Origin: Nitrospinae bacterium RIFCSPLOWO2_12_FULL_45_22
Lineage (GTDB): Bacteria > 2-12-FULL-45-22
Direction: 5' to 3'
Assembly (NCBI GenBank): GCA_001803565.1
Contig: MHDQ01000209.1
Location: forward strand, 1 to 6,773
DNA: 6,773 nt
In this document: piece by piece, positions 1-6,541 of the stretch
Layout of the letters: each line of letters opens with the position of its first letter
Numbering within the stretch: the stretch's first letter is position 1
The notes under the pieces: model-generated
What the model saw: the letters and a program-made list of their open reading frames with translations, nothing else
Told to the model about the DNA's origin: nothing
Databases searched by the model: none
Position numbers and translations under genes: made by a program

Positions 1-1
1 A

Positions 2-1063
2 AGGGAGACAAGGCCGGTTGAGGATATCTTCGATAAATATATTAGCCCGGCGAAGATGCAAGCCGCCCAAAGCGGTATGCTCTATAAGGCCGATTTTGAA
101 CTGAATCTGACCTGCCCCTGTACCTGTAAGATCTGTTTCTCCGGCTCTTACAGAACCGGCCCGATGATGCCCCGGGAGAAGGTATTAGAAGCCATTGATG
201 ATATAGCCGGGCTGGGCTTCAAACAGATTATGTGGGAAGGGGGGGAATCCCTCCTCCACCCCAATATATTTGAGTTTGTCGAGTATGCCTATGAAAAAGG
301 GCTGAGGAGTGGGATAGTTTCAGGTGGGCTACCGATTACCAAAAAGGTAGCGGAGAGACTGGCTCGGGCCTATGAGAAGAGGTGGATGAACGAATTTATC
401 ATCCATATAGATACCATTGATCCGGAGAATTTCCTCAAGCTCCACGATAATCCCCAGGAGCTTCCGGCCAGAATCCAGGGCTATAGAAATCTTATTGGGG
501 CCGGCTTCCCGGCCAAGCGGATAATGCCCTGTATTACCCTGACCAGACCCGCAGCGGAGAAGATAGAAGAGACTATTGATTGGTACATAGATGAAATGGG
601 GGCCCGGTTTGTCGAGATCACCATGTTCAAGCCTATGGGTGCGGGCGGGCTAAATAAGTTACTGGAACCCCCCCTCTCCCTGATAAAGAAGACGCATGAA
701 TACCGGGCAAAGAAATTCGGCAGCCCCAACTGGGACCGGATAGGCTCCACAGAATGTAGTACGATCCAGTGCCGTACCGACTTCTATCTGACCGTAGAAG
801 GGAATGTGATGCCTTGCTCCCAGATGCCCGACAGCTTTGCGGTAGGGAATATCTATCAGGAGCGGCTGATGGATATCTTCCTGAAATACAGAGATACCAT
901 TGCCCTGCGCGACATGAAGGTCAAAGGTCAGTGTGCCGCGTGTGAGAATAATGATATCTGCTATGGTTGCCGTTCTTCAGCTTACTGGTACTTAGGGGAT
1001 ATCAAAGGCCCGGACCCAAAGTGCTGGCGTAATCCCGAGGCCAAAGAGCTTTATCTCTCTTAA
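2..1063 (+). CDS. Radical SAM/SPASM domain protein (5' end outside the window)
   Basis: This is a radical SAM iron-sulfur enzyme that would use reductive cleavage of S-adenosylmethionine to start radical chemistry on an unknown substrate. Numbering from the ATG at 56, the [4Fe-4S]-binding CxxxCxxC is C20, C24, C27. The SAM-contacting GGE motif is at 62-64 (WEGGES). The C-terminal half has a SPASM-type set of cysteines: C239 and C254 flanking a VEGNVMPC segment, then C293, C296, C302, C305 (CX2CX5CX2C) and C323. Such domains hold auxiliary clusters in peptide-modifying maturases and related enzymes. The reading frame is open to the left edge and encodes plausible protein (…VEDIFDKYISPAK) before that ATG. 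The ATG also lacks a Shine-Dalgarno site, so the true start probably lies before the window. No precursor peptide is visible nearby, so the substrate cannot be named. The family call is secure; the role is not. Confidence 0.88.
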   Translation, partial: RETRPVEDIFDKYISPAKMQAAQSGMLYKADFELNLTCPCTCKICFSGSYRTGPMMPREKVLEAIDDIAGLGFKQIMWEGGESLLHPNIFEFVEYAYEKGLRSGIVSGGLPITKKVAERLARAYEKRWMNEFIIHIDTIDPENFLKLHDNPQELPARIQGYRNLIGAGFPAKRIMPCITLTRPAAEKIEETIDWYIDEMGARFVEITMFKPMGAGGLNKLLEPPLSLIKKTHEYRAKKFGSPNWDRIGSTECSTIQCRTDFYLTVEGNVMPCSQMPDSFAVGNIYQERLMDIFLKYRDTIALRDMKVKGQCAACENNDICYGCRSSAYWYLGDIKGPDPKCWRNPEAKELYLS

Positions 1064-1074
1064 AGAGCAAAATG

Positions 1075-1200
1075 GGATACGTTCATAGGAAACCTGTTTA
1101 CCGACTGAACGGCATCCGGCATGGAGGCAGCGTGAACTTGACTCAGGCTTTCGTGTGGAACATGGGAACCTGTCGTTCCGAAACCATAAGCCGTAGCACC
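1075..1200 (+). ncRNA. Structured RNA-like block, possible group II intron remnant
   Basis: No convincing protein is encoded here, but the DNA folds extensively. One extended hairpin covers 1146-1192: GGCT/AGCC at the base, TTTC/GAAA, GGAAC (1157-1161) with GTTCC (1175-1179), then ATGG/CTGT closing a GAAC loop at 1166-1169, with one bulged C. A second dyad upstream pairs GTTCA with TGAAC and encloses AGG-AAA-CCT. From memory, the run from about 1120 to 1200 resembles the RNA part preceding reverse-transcriptase genes in some bacterial group II introns. No GUGYG 5' end, reverse transcriptase or domain V is visible, so it would be a fragment. Another structured RNA is possible. The strand is assumed from the fold and that resemblance. 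Confidence 0.35.
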
Positions 1201-1251
1201 TTTTGACGATCCAATACATTCAAACATGCTGCAAAGTTCCGTTTGATAAGC

Positions 1252-1276
1252 ACCGGTAATAGACCCGGTATCTTTT
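1252..1276 (+). terminator. Weak possible terminator between the radical SAM gene and argD
   Basis: ACCGG (1252-1256) pairs with CCGGT (1265-1269) around an 8-base loop and is followed by a short T-rich run (ATCTTTT). It lies about 190 bases after the radical SAM stop codon. The stem is only 5 bp and the T-tract is short, so this is a weak call. Confidence 0.22.
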
Positions 1277-1337
1277 CTCCTGATTTATCATGAGAAACTT
1301 ATCTCATCTCTTGTAATGTTCCATGAGTGGTCCTTCT

Positions 1338-1387
1338 GCAATAATTGCGTCAAAGTGCGTAATAATTGTAATCTGCTCTTGCAATTG
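1338..1387. promoter_or_regulatory. Possible operator region: AATAATTG motifs spaced 21 bp, upstream of argD
   Basis: AATAATTG occurs at 1340-1347 and again at 1361-1368, exactly 21 bp apart. The first copy sits in the perfect dyad GCAAT-A-ATTGC (1338-1348), and a related TGCAATTG follows at 1380-1387. A 21-bp period puts sites on the same face of the helix, and paired ARG boxes bound by ArgR/AhrC hexamers are spaced that way. The sites are about 50-100 bp upstream of the argD -35. They match the ARG-box consensus only loosely, so regulator identity is inference. Confidence 0.25.
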
Positions 1388-1436
1388 GCATCTAGGGATA
1401 AAATGTTGGGGGAAATCCAGTGATTGATTGCCTTCC

Positions 1437-1465
1437 TTGACAATACCCCGTATAAGCTATATAAA
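1437..1465 (+). promoter_or_regulatory. Sigma70-type promoter of argD
   Basis: A perfect -35 TTGACA (1437-1442) is followed after exactly 17 bp by TATAAA (1460-1465), one base off the consensus -10. Transcription would start near 1472, giving a leader of about 70 bases before argD. The leader contains a hairpin with TGGCTTA (1491-1497) pairing with TGAGCCA (1507-1513), including one G-U pair. No T-tract follows, so it does not look like an attenuator. Confidence 0.72.
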
Positions 1466-1543
1466 TAAGTCTATTCTTAATGCGTTTGTCTGGCTTATCG
1501 TTTTATTGAGCCAACCTGTTTAACCCATTACTAGAGCAGGATC

Positions 1544-2743
1544 ATGCACGAAGCAGGATTTATTGCTGACGGTATGAGATATCTGGCTAATAGTTATCGC
1601 CGGGCACCTATGCTCGTAGTCAGGGGCCAGGGATGCAAGGTATGGGATATAGAAGGCAAAGAGTATCTGGATTTTGTTGCCGGGATAGCAGTCAATAATC
1701 TGGGCCACTGTCATCCCAGAGTAGTAGATGCCCTGCAACAACAAGCAGCCCGCCTTATCCATGTCTCTAATCTCTATTATATTCAGCCCCAGATCGAACT
1801 CGCTCAACTACTGGTCAATAATTCCTTTGCTGACAAGGCCTTCTTCTGTAACAGTGGTGCAGAGGCAATAGAGGCAGCGATAAAGCTGGTCCGGCGGTAT
1901 TCGTCTGCACACTTTGGTCCGGAGCGTTTCGAGATCATTTGTATGGATCATTCTTTTCATGGCCGTACTATGGGTGCTCTTAGTGCAACTGGTCAAGCAA
2001 AGTATCATGAAGGCTACCAACCTATGCTCCCTGGCTTCTCCTTTGTTCCTTATAACGACTTAGATGCCATCAGGCGGGCTATTACGGATAAGACCTGTGC
2101 TATTCTGGTGGAGCCCATCCAGGGTGAGGGTGGGGTGAATATCCCGTATGATTCTTACCTACCCGGCCTGAGAGATCTCTGCCAGGAATATAAGCTACTC
2201 CTTATTTATGATGAGATCCAAACCGGGATGGGGCGTACCGGTAAATTCTTTGCTTATGAACATTATGATGCGCCACCGGATATTATGGCTTTGGCTAAAG
2301 GCATAGCGGGTGGGGTGCCCATGGGGGCTATGTTGGCTACCGAGGAGGTAATGAATACTTTTATCCCCGGTAGTCATGCCTCGACTTTTGGTGGTAACCC
2401 TTTGGCCTGTGCGGCTGGTGTAGCGGCAGTAAAGACCTTGCTGCAAGAAGGTATCGTGGATCATTGTCAGAAGATAGGAGACTATTTTAAGAATCGTTTG
2501 ATCGGGTTAGCCCAAAAATTCCCCTTTATAAATAATGTCCGGGGCAAAGGGCTTATGTTAGGGATGGAACTGACCTTTCCGGGGGCCGAAATAGTGGATC
2601 GCTGTCGGGAAGAGGGATTCTTGATCAACTGTACTATGGACAAGGTATTGCGTTTCTTACCGCCCCTAATAATATCCGAGGAAGAGATTGATAGACTGCT
2701 GGAGGCCCTGGAAGCCATTTTCGATAAGTGTCATCCGGAATAA
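1544..2743 (+). CDS. argD: Acetylornithine aminotransferase ArgD
   Basis: This cytoplasmic PLP enzyme (class III aminotransferase) converts N-acetylglutamate semialdehyde plus glutamate to N-acetylornithine and 2-oxoglutarate in arginine synthesis. At 399 residues it has the usual family length. Visible motifs are the N-terminal substrate region (GIAVNNLGHCHPRV, 47-60), the phosphate-binding NSGAEAIEAAIK (103-114), FHGRT (138-142), the cofactor-ring aspartate D223 in YDEIQTGMGRTG, the Schiff-base lysine K252 in ALAKGIAGGVPMGA, and STFGGNP (280-286). ATG 1544 is the first start after an in-frame TAG at 1532; AGCAGG lies only 3 bases before it, so the ribosome site is mediocre. N-succinylornithine or GABA aminotransferases are close relatives, but the strong ArgD motifs and the argF-argG neighbours favour ArgD. 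It is probably the first gene of the arginine unit, driven by the promoter at 1437-1465. Confidence 0.95.
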   Translation: MHEAGFIADGMRYLANSYRRAPMLVVRGQGCKVWDIEGKEYLDFVAGIAVNNLGHCHPRVVDALQQQAARLIHVSNLYYIQPQIELAQLLVNNSFADKAFFCNSGAEAIEAAIKLVRRYSSAHFGPERFEIICMDHSFHGRTMGALSATGQAKYHEGYQPMLPGFSFVPYNDLDAIRRAITDKTCAILVEPIQGEGGVNIPYDSYLPGLRDLCQEYKLLLIYDEIQTGMGRTGKFFAYEHYDAPPDIMALAKGIAGGVPMGAMLATEEVMNTFIPGSHASTFGGNPLACAAGVAAVKTLLQEGIVDHCQKIGDYFKNRLIGLAQKFPFINNVRGKGLMLGMELTFPGAEIVDRCREEGFLINCTMDKVLRFLPPLIISEEEIDRLLEALEAIFDKCHPE

Positions 2744-2780
2744 ATCCAAGAATTGACTAATTAGTTCCCACTGAAAAATG

Positions 2781-2886
2781 GGGTGTCGAGCAAGCTCGAC
2801 CACCCTGCCTGTGCTACAGCAGACAGGTACAGGCATCATGAAAACAGTATTGCTATAGCAATATGTAGTGGCAGAGCTTGCTCTGC
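2781..2886. repeat. Cluster of four palindromes between argD and argF (BIME/MITE-like)
   Basis: Four dyads follow one another. IR1 has GTCGAGC-AA-GCTCGAC (2785-2800), extended by GGGT/ACCC flanks with a bulge. IR2 pairs GCCTGT (2807-2812) with ACAGGC (2829-2834). IR3 is the perfect 16-base palindrome TATTGCTATAGCAATA (2848-2863). IR4 is GCAGAGC-TT-GCTCTGC (2871-2886). IR1 and the reverse complement of IR4 share GAGCAAGCTC followed two bases later by CCAC, so the outer hairpins are related and inverted relative to each other, as in BIME-type or small MITE-like elements. No T-tract follows any stem. The cluster would form strong hairpins in the argD-argF message and may modulate argF expression or mRNA stability. 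Confidence 0.6.
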
Positions 2887-2916
2887 GGGATATGTCACAG
2901 AATAAAATCTACGATT

Positions 2917-3831
2917 ATGAAAAGGGATTTGGTTAGTATCTTTGAATTAGAGGAAAGAGATATCCAAAGGATATTAGAGCGAGCAGCCTATTTTAAAAAG
3001 AGCAATCCTCAAGGATATTATCCCCTGAAGGGTAAGAGCCTGGGCTTGATCTTTTATAAACCCTCTACCCGCACCCGGGTATCTTTTGAAGTAGCTATCT
3101 ATCAACTAGGTGGTTATCCTATCTTCTTAAAGGCTCAGGACCTGCAAATAGGCCGTGGTGAGGCTATTAAAGATATGGGCCGGGTACTTTCGCGCTATCT
3201 TAATGGTATAATCATCCGCACCTTTGACCAATCAGATATAGAAGAATTAGCTGCTTATGCTACTATCCCGGTTATTAATGCCTTGTCCGCCCTTTATCAC
3301 CCCTGTCAGATTCTGGCAGATATCTTTACTATTCAGGAAAAATTTAGTTCCTATAAAGGTATTAAAGTAGTCTATATAGGTGATGGGAACAATGTAGCTA
3401 ACTCCTGGCTGGCTGCTGCTGCTAAGCTGGGTATTACCCTTAGCATTGCCTCACCATCGGGCTATGAACCCACGGGAGAGATCATAGCCAGGACCAAACA
3501 AATAGCCCAAAAAGGGGCTAACCAGCTAGAGATCATCCATGATCCTTACCGGGCTGTGCAAGGGGCAGATATTATCTATACCGATGTCTGGACTAGCATG
3601 GGTAGGGAAGAGGAAGAGGCAGAGAGGCTTAAAGCCTTTGCCGGTTACCAGGTAAATAAGGAATTGGTAGCAGCAACCCAGAAGGAAACATTCATTATGC
3701 ACTGCCTGCCAGCCCACAGGGGGCAAGAGATTACCAGTGATGTCTTAGACGGAGAAAATTCTCTGGTTTACGAACAGGCCGAGAATAGACTCCATATACA
3801 TAAGGCTATCCTTGATTTATGGATAACTTAA
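2917..3831 (+). CDS. argF: Ornithine carbamoyltransferase ArgF
   Basis: This enzyme transfers the carbamoyl group of carbamoyl phosphate to ornithine, giving citrulline. From ATG 2917 it is 304 residues, the normal length. The carbamoyl-phosphate loop STRTR is at 50-54 and HPCQ, which also contacts that substrate, is at 128-131. The ornithine-binding SMG loop lies in DVWTSMG (223-229) and the catalytic HCLPAHRG at 262-269. These motifs separate it from aspartate carbamoyltransferase. A longer frame begins at TTG 2878, but that codon sits in the loop of the palindrome at 2871-2886 and its 13 extra residues do not resemble the family; MKRDLVSIFELEE is a typical ArgF N-terminus. No clear Shine-Dalgarno precedes 2917, which is unusual beside argG. 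No separate promoter is evident, so it is probably cotranscribed with argD across the palindrome-rich spacer. Confidence 0.95.
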   Translation: MKRDLVSIFELEERDIQRILERAAYFKKSNPQGYYPLKGKSLGLIFYKPSTRTRVSFEVAIYQLGGYPIFLKAQDLQIGRGEAIKDMGRVLSRYLNGIIIRTFDQSDIEELAAYATIPVINALSALYHPCQILADIFTIQEKFSSYKGIKVVYIGDGNNVANSWLAAAAKLGITLSIASPSGYEPTGEIIARTKQIAQKGANQLEIIHDPYRAVQGADIIYTDVWTSMGREEEEAERLKAFAGYQVNKELVAATQKETFIMHCLPAHRGQEITSDVLDGENSLVYEQAENRLHIHKAILDLWIT

Positions 3832-3840
3832 AAAGAAGCT

Positions 3841-3917
3841 AAAAGGGTAAAGCGCAAAGGGTAAAGCGAAGGAATAATTCCTTAATTTTGCGTTTTTCGC
3901 TTTACGCTTTACCTTTT
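3841..3917. repeat. Long imperfect inverted repeat between argF and argG
   Basis: The spacer folds into one long hairpin. The tip is the perfect dyad AAGGAAT-A-ATTCCTT (3869-3883). The outer arms match as AAAAGGGTAAAGCG (3841-3854) against the complement of CGCTTTACCTTTT (3905-3917), with bulges between. The left arm contains GGGTAAAGCG twice (3845-3854 and 3859-3868). It begins 9 bases after the argF stop and ends 18 bases before the argG start. It may be a dispersed repeat element or an RNA hairpin adjusting argF/argG expression. It lacks a run of T after the stem typical of a terminator. Confidence 0.6.
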
Positions 3918-3920
3918 CGT

Positions 3921-3928
3921 AAGGGGGG
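3921..3928 (+). promoter_or_regulatory. argG ribosome-binding site
   Basis: AAGGGGGG lies 7 bases before GTG 3936 and decides the argG start. The earlier in-frame TTG at 3888 lies inside the inverted repeat and has no such site. Confidence 0.7.
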
Positions 3929-3935
3929 AAAGATT

Positions 3936-5138
3936 GTGGCGGATAGGATCAGAAAAGTGGTATTGGCTTATTCAGGCGGTTTAGATACCTCGATTATTCT
4001 TTACTGGTTGAGGGAGCGTTATAGTTGTCAGGTTATTGCCTTCCTGGCCGATTTAGGTCAGGCCGAAGACCTGGAGGAGATTCGCCAGAGGGCAAAAGCC
4101 ACGGGTGCCGATGAGATAATAATAGAAGACTTGAAAGAGGTCTTTGCCCGGGATTATATCTTTCCTATGCTCCGGGCCAATGCCATCTATGAGGGGGGCT
4201 ATCTTCTCGGTACTTCTATAGCCCGACCTTTAATAGCCAAAAAGCAGGTAGAAATAGCCCGGGCTTCAGGGGCCGATGCAGTGGCGCATGGTGCTACCGG
4301 TAAGGGGAATGACCAGGTTCGGTTTGAGCTGACTTATATGGCCTTATGCCCTGATTTAAAGATAATTGCCCCCTGGAGGGAATGGGAGCTTAATTCCCGT
4401 AAAGCCCTGGTAGAGTATGCCCAGAAGCATAATATCCCTGTTCCGGTAACTAAAGAAAAACCATACAGTTGTGACCGGAATCTCCTGCATACCAGCTATG
4501 AAGGTGGCATATTAGAAGACCCCTGGCGCGAACCCGATGAAGAGATGTTCCTCTTGACCCGATCACCGGAAAAGTCCCCGGACCAGAAACTATATTTAGA
4601 GGTCCAGTACGAAAAAGGGGACCCAGTAGCATTAAATGGTCAGAGGAAAAGCCCCGCTGCCCTTATCCAGGAACTTAATAAGATAGGAGGAGAGCATGGT
4701 ATTGGCCGGGTGGATATGGTCGAGAATCGCTATGTTGGCATCAAATCCCGTGGGGTATATGAGACCCCCGGTGGTACTATCCTCCATATTGCCCACCGGG
4801 CAGTGGAATCTATTACTATGGATCGGGAAGTAATGCACCTGAGAGATTCTCTAATGCCCCAATATGCCCAGATGATCTACTACGGCTATTGGTTTTCGCC
4901 GGAGCGGGAGATGCTGCAAAAGGCTATAGACGAAGCCCAGAAGGATGTTACGGGCATAGCCCGCTTAAAATTGTATCGAGGCAACTGTACCGTCGTTGGC
5001 CGGAAGGCGGAAAAATCTCTCTATAGCGATTCCTATGCCACTTTTGAAGCTGATCAGGTTTATGATCAGAAACAAGCCCAGGGTTTTATTCAGATAAATG
5101 CCCTGCGACTGAAGATGCGCCAATTACTTAATCAATAA
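3936..5138 (+). CDS. argG: Argininosuccinate synthase ArgG
   Basis: This enzyme condenses citrulline and aspartate with ATP, via citrullyl-AMP, to argininosuccinate, AMP and pyrophosphate. From GTG 3936 it is 400 residues, the standard length. The N-type ATP pyrophosphatase P-loop YSGGLDTS is at 12-19. [14 protein letters not shown] (118-131) and the [20 protein letters not shown] segment (177-196) are hallmark nucleotide and substrate-binding regions. [20 protein letters not shown] (257-276) completes the conserved core. The GTG start is chosen for its good Shine-Dalgarno and because the [14 protein letters not shown] beginning matches family spacing; the extra 16 residues upstream come from the repeat. 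It follows argF by 104 bases and is probably in the same unit. argH, commonly next in argG-argH operons, is absent; a nucleotidyltransferase gene follows instead. Confidence 0.96.
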   Translation: MADRIRKVVLAYSGGLDTSIILYWLRERYSCQVIAFLADLGQAEDLEEIRQRAKATGADEIIIEDLKEVFARDYIFPMLRANAIYEGGYLLGTSIARPLIAKKQVEIARASGADAVAHGATGKGNDQVRFELTYMALCPDLKIIAPWREWELNSRKALVEYAQKHNIPVPVTKEKPYSCDRNLLHTSYEGGILEDPWREPDEEMFLLTRSPEKSPDQKLYLEVQYEKGDPVALNGQRKSPAALIQELNKIGGEHGIGRVDMVENRYVGIKSRGVYETPGGTILHIAHRAVESITMDREVMHLRDSLMPQYAQMIYYGYWFSPEREMLQKAIDEAQKDVTGIARLKLYRGNCTVVGRKAEKSLYSDSYATFEADQVYDQKQAQGFIQINALRLKMRQLLNQ

Positions 5139-5156
5139 GATGAGCAGCCATTAAGC

Positions 5157-5522
5157 ATGCGGCACAGATCATCTCCTTCTGCGAAGATAAGATATCTTGA
5201 TAAAGACGAGATCTGGAAGTCCTTACGAAAATCTATTAAGGAACTTCGAGAACGCTATCCTGAAATTGAGCAAGTGATACTCTTTGGCTCTTTTGCTAGA
5301 GGCGAAGCAGTCCCTGGGAGTGACATAGATTTACTTATTATCTTAAAAGACTCAAAACTAACTTTCCTTGAGAGGATCGTTCGCTATATTCCATCAAAGT
5401 GTGGTATTGGAGTTGAGGTGTTTCCGTATACCAAAGAGGAGCTAGAGTCTCTGGTAACTGAAGGTAATCACTTTCTTAAAAGAGCATTAGAAGAAGGTGT
5501 AGAGATCGCCGCTGAGTCTTGA
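5157..5522 (+). CDS. MNT-type nucleotidyltransferase domain protein
   Basis: This is a 121-residue stand-alone minimal nucleotidyltransferase of the DNA polymerase beta superfamily, predicted to move a nucleotide from an NTP to an unknown acceptor. The GS-X10-DxD signature is canonical: G44-S45, then D56 and D58 (GSFARGEAVPGSDIDLL). E87 in GVEVFPYT is the likely third acidic residue, with glutamate where aspartate is common. ATG 5157 is the only reasonable start, 18 bases after argG and in the same frame as it; the linking codons are open, so it directly follows the argG stop. No Shine-Dalgarno is visible, so it may depend on coupling to argG. Such proteins are often paired with a HEPN partner, but none lies next to it on this strand; the HEPN gene on the opposite strand has its own MNT partner. 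Function unknown. Confidence 0.82.
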   Translation: MRHRSSPSAKIRYLDKDEIWKSLRKSIKELRERYPEIEQVILFGSFARGEAVPGSDIDLLIILKDSKLTFLERIVRYIPSKCGIGVEVFPYTKEELESLVTEGNHFLKRALEEGVEIAAES

Positions 5523-5528
5523 ATCCCT

Positions 5529-5550
5529 AAAAGAGAATCCTCCCTCTTTT
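5529..5550. terminator. Possible terminator between convergent genes
   Basis: AAAAGAG (5529-5535) pairs with CTCTTTT (5544-5550) around an 8-base loop, starting 7 bases after the nucleotidyltransferase stop. The A/T-ended stem could work in both directions between the convergent units, but it is AT-rich and has no T-run beyond the stem. Confidence 0.4.
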
Positions 5551-5591
5551 CAAGTCAATATAATTTGGAAAATCAGGCTGGTTTAATTCGC

Positions 5592-5621
5592 AAGTCTACA
5601 CGTGTATACTACTTAAGACTT
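5592..5621. repeat. Nested dyad in the convergent spacer
   Basis: AAGTCT (5592-5597) is inverted as AGACTT (5616-5621), and it encloses the perfect 10-base palindrome TACACGTGTA (5597-5606). It lies between the convergent nucleotidyltransferase and hepT genes. It could be a terminator stem for the hepT transcript or a protein-binding site; nothing more can be said. Confidence 0.35.
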
Positions 5622-5649
5622 CACCGAGACACGGCGTAAGGAGCCAGAC

Positions 5650-6102
5650 TTAGGGCTTACTGACTTCCTCATCCTGGCTGCATTTTATAAACTTACCAAC
5701 CTCTTCGAGAAAGCGATTTATATCATCCAGGTCGTGCTGCAATATCTGGTATATCTCTTCATCGGTAATTTCATGGTAAAAGTGGACAATCCTGTTACGG
5801 TAACCAGCCATCTCTATCAGTTTATCCATAAGTGGTTTCGATATAATCCCACTCTTACCGAGCCCCTGGGCGATGTCTTTATATTCGTGGGTTAATCTAA
5901 CCTTACCAGTCCTTGCCAGGATGTGTCGACCAATATCAAAGATTGCCTCAAGACAGTGTCGAAGAAAGGTCTCAGCCGCAGCAGGGTATTTATAGTCTTT
6001 AAGAAAATCTGGCTGAGGTATATTGCTTATATCTTGTAGACGGGAGAGGGCAGTTCTTATGACCCCTATCCTTCCCGTCAGCATCGGCATATTAAACTTC
6101 AT
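5650..6102 (-). CDS. hepT: HEPN-domain RNase toxin HepT (type VII toxin-antitoxin)
   Basis: This is a DUF86/HepT-like HEPN protein, in known systems a dimeric RNase that arrests growth when not modified by its MntA partner. From ATG at 6102 it is 150 residues. The HEPN catalytic motif is intact: R102, H107 and Y109 in RNRIVHFY give R-x4-H-x-Y. That tyrosine is the residue AMP-modified by MntA in characterised pairs. The rest is predicted helical, with an acidic C-terminal tail. A longer frame reaches an ATG at 6156 inside mntA, but 6102 is preferred: it overlaps the mntA stop as ATGA, and GGAGG (6113-6117) sits 10 bases upstream. The overlap suggests translational coupling. The sequence gives the family and intact motif; toxicity is inferred from characterised relatives. 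Confidence 0.88.
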   Translation of the reverse strand: MKFNMPMLTGRIGVIRTALSRLQDISNIPQPDFLKDYKYPAAAETFLRHCLEAIFDIGRHILARTGKVRLTHEYKDIAQGLGKSGIISKPLMDKLIEMAGYRNRIVHFYHEITDEEIYQILQHDLDDINRFLEEVGKFIKCSQDEEVSKP

Positions 6103-6533
6103 CCACTTATAGCCTCCAGGACCTCTTTTGCATATTGGTCGTAGTCTGGCTTCCAATCCTGATAGAATTTGATAACCCTTTCTTCATAATCGAGTCTCTT
6201 ATCCTCGTCATGGCTATAAATTAATATCCCATTTATTGCCTCGAACTGGATGATGATCCCCGTTTCTTGAAGCAGGATAAGGTCTAAGGTGAAGGGTAAA
6301 AATATATCAGATAGTGTAGAATGAAGTCTGCTATAGATCTTTATCCTCTCGTTTGGGTCTAATGGTCTTTCAAGAAACACCACTCCTATATCAATATCGG
6401 CAAGGGGGTCGATCTTCCCGTGTTTCTTACCGTCAAGGATGGCAGCACCATCCCTGGCCATGGAACCAAAAATATAAGCTGTCAAGATAGCATAATCCTT
6501 ACAGATCTTACGAAACCTTTCTCTCGCGTTCAT
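6099..6533 (-). CDS. mntA: MntA-type nucleotidyltransferase antitoxin with enlarged loop
   Basis: This minimal nucleotidyltransferase is the predicted antitoxin that AMP-modifies HepT using ATP. From ATG 6533 it is 144 residues. G23-S24 and the catalytic D46 and D48 (ADIDIGVVF) are clear, and D84 in FTLDLILL is the probable third carboxylate. Unusually, 21 residues separate GS from DxD instead of the usual 10; the extra segment (around ILDGKKHGKIDPL, 32-44) is lysine-rich and glycine-containing. An earlier ATG at 6551 exists, but 6533 is chosen because GAGGGG lies 8 bases upstream of it. It has its own promoter and overlaps hepT by ATGA, making a two-gene operon with antitoxin first. Without the HEPN neighbour it would be called only an MNT-family protein. 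Confidence 0.87.
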   Translation of the reverse strand: MNARERFRKICKDYAILTAYIFGSMARDGAAILDGKKHGKIDPLADIDIGVVFLERPLDPNERIKIYSRLHSTLSDIFLPFTLDLILLQETGIIIQFEAINGILIYSHDEDKRLDYEERVIKFYQDWKPDYDQYAKEVLEAISG

Positions 6534-6541
6534 TATATTTT

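Noticed and set aside
992-1219. Minus-strand 75-residue open frame over the radical SAM 3' end
   Set aside because: It overlaps a well-supported gene and the structured RNA-like block, has no recognisable domain, and looks like chance translation of that block.
1491-1513. argD leader hairpin as an attenuator
   Set aside because: No alternative pairing, leader peptide with arginine codons, or T-run was found.
2781-2886. Palindromes before argF as a rho-independent terminator
   Set aside because: No T-tract follows any of the stems, and several unlike dyads in a row fit a repeat element better.
2878-2916. Upstream TTG start for argF
   Set aside because: It lies in the loop of a perfect palindrome, and the added residues do not resemble ArgF N-termini.
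3888-3935. Upstream TTG start for argG
   Set aside because: It falls inside the long inverted repeat; GTG 3936 has the ribosome-binding site and the right family length.
6103-6156. Longer HepT starting at ATG 6156
   Set aside because: The extension lies entirely inside mntA, and the 6102 start has an ATGA overlap and a GGAGG site.
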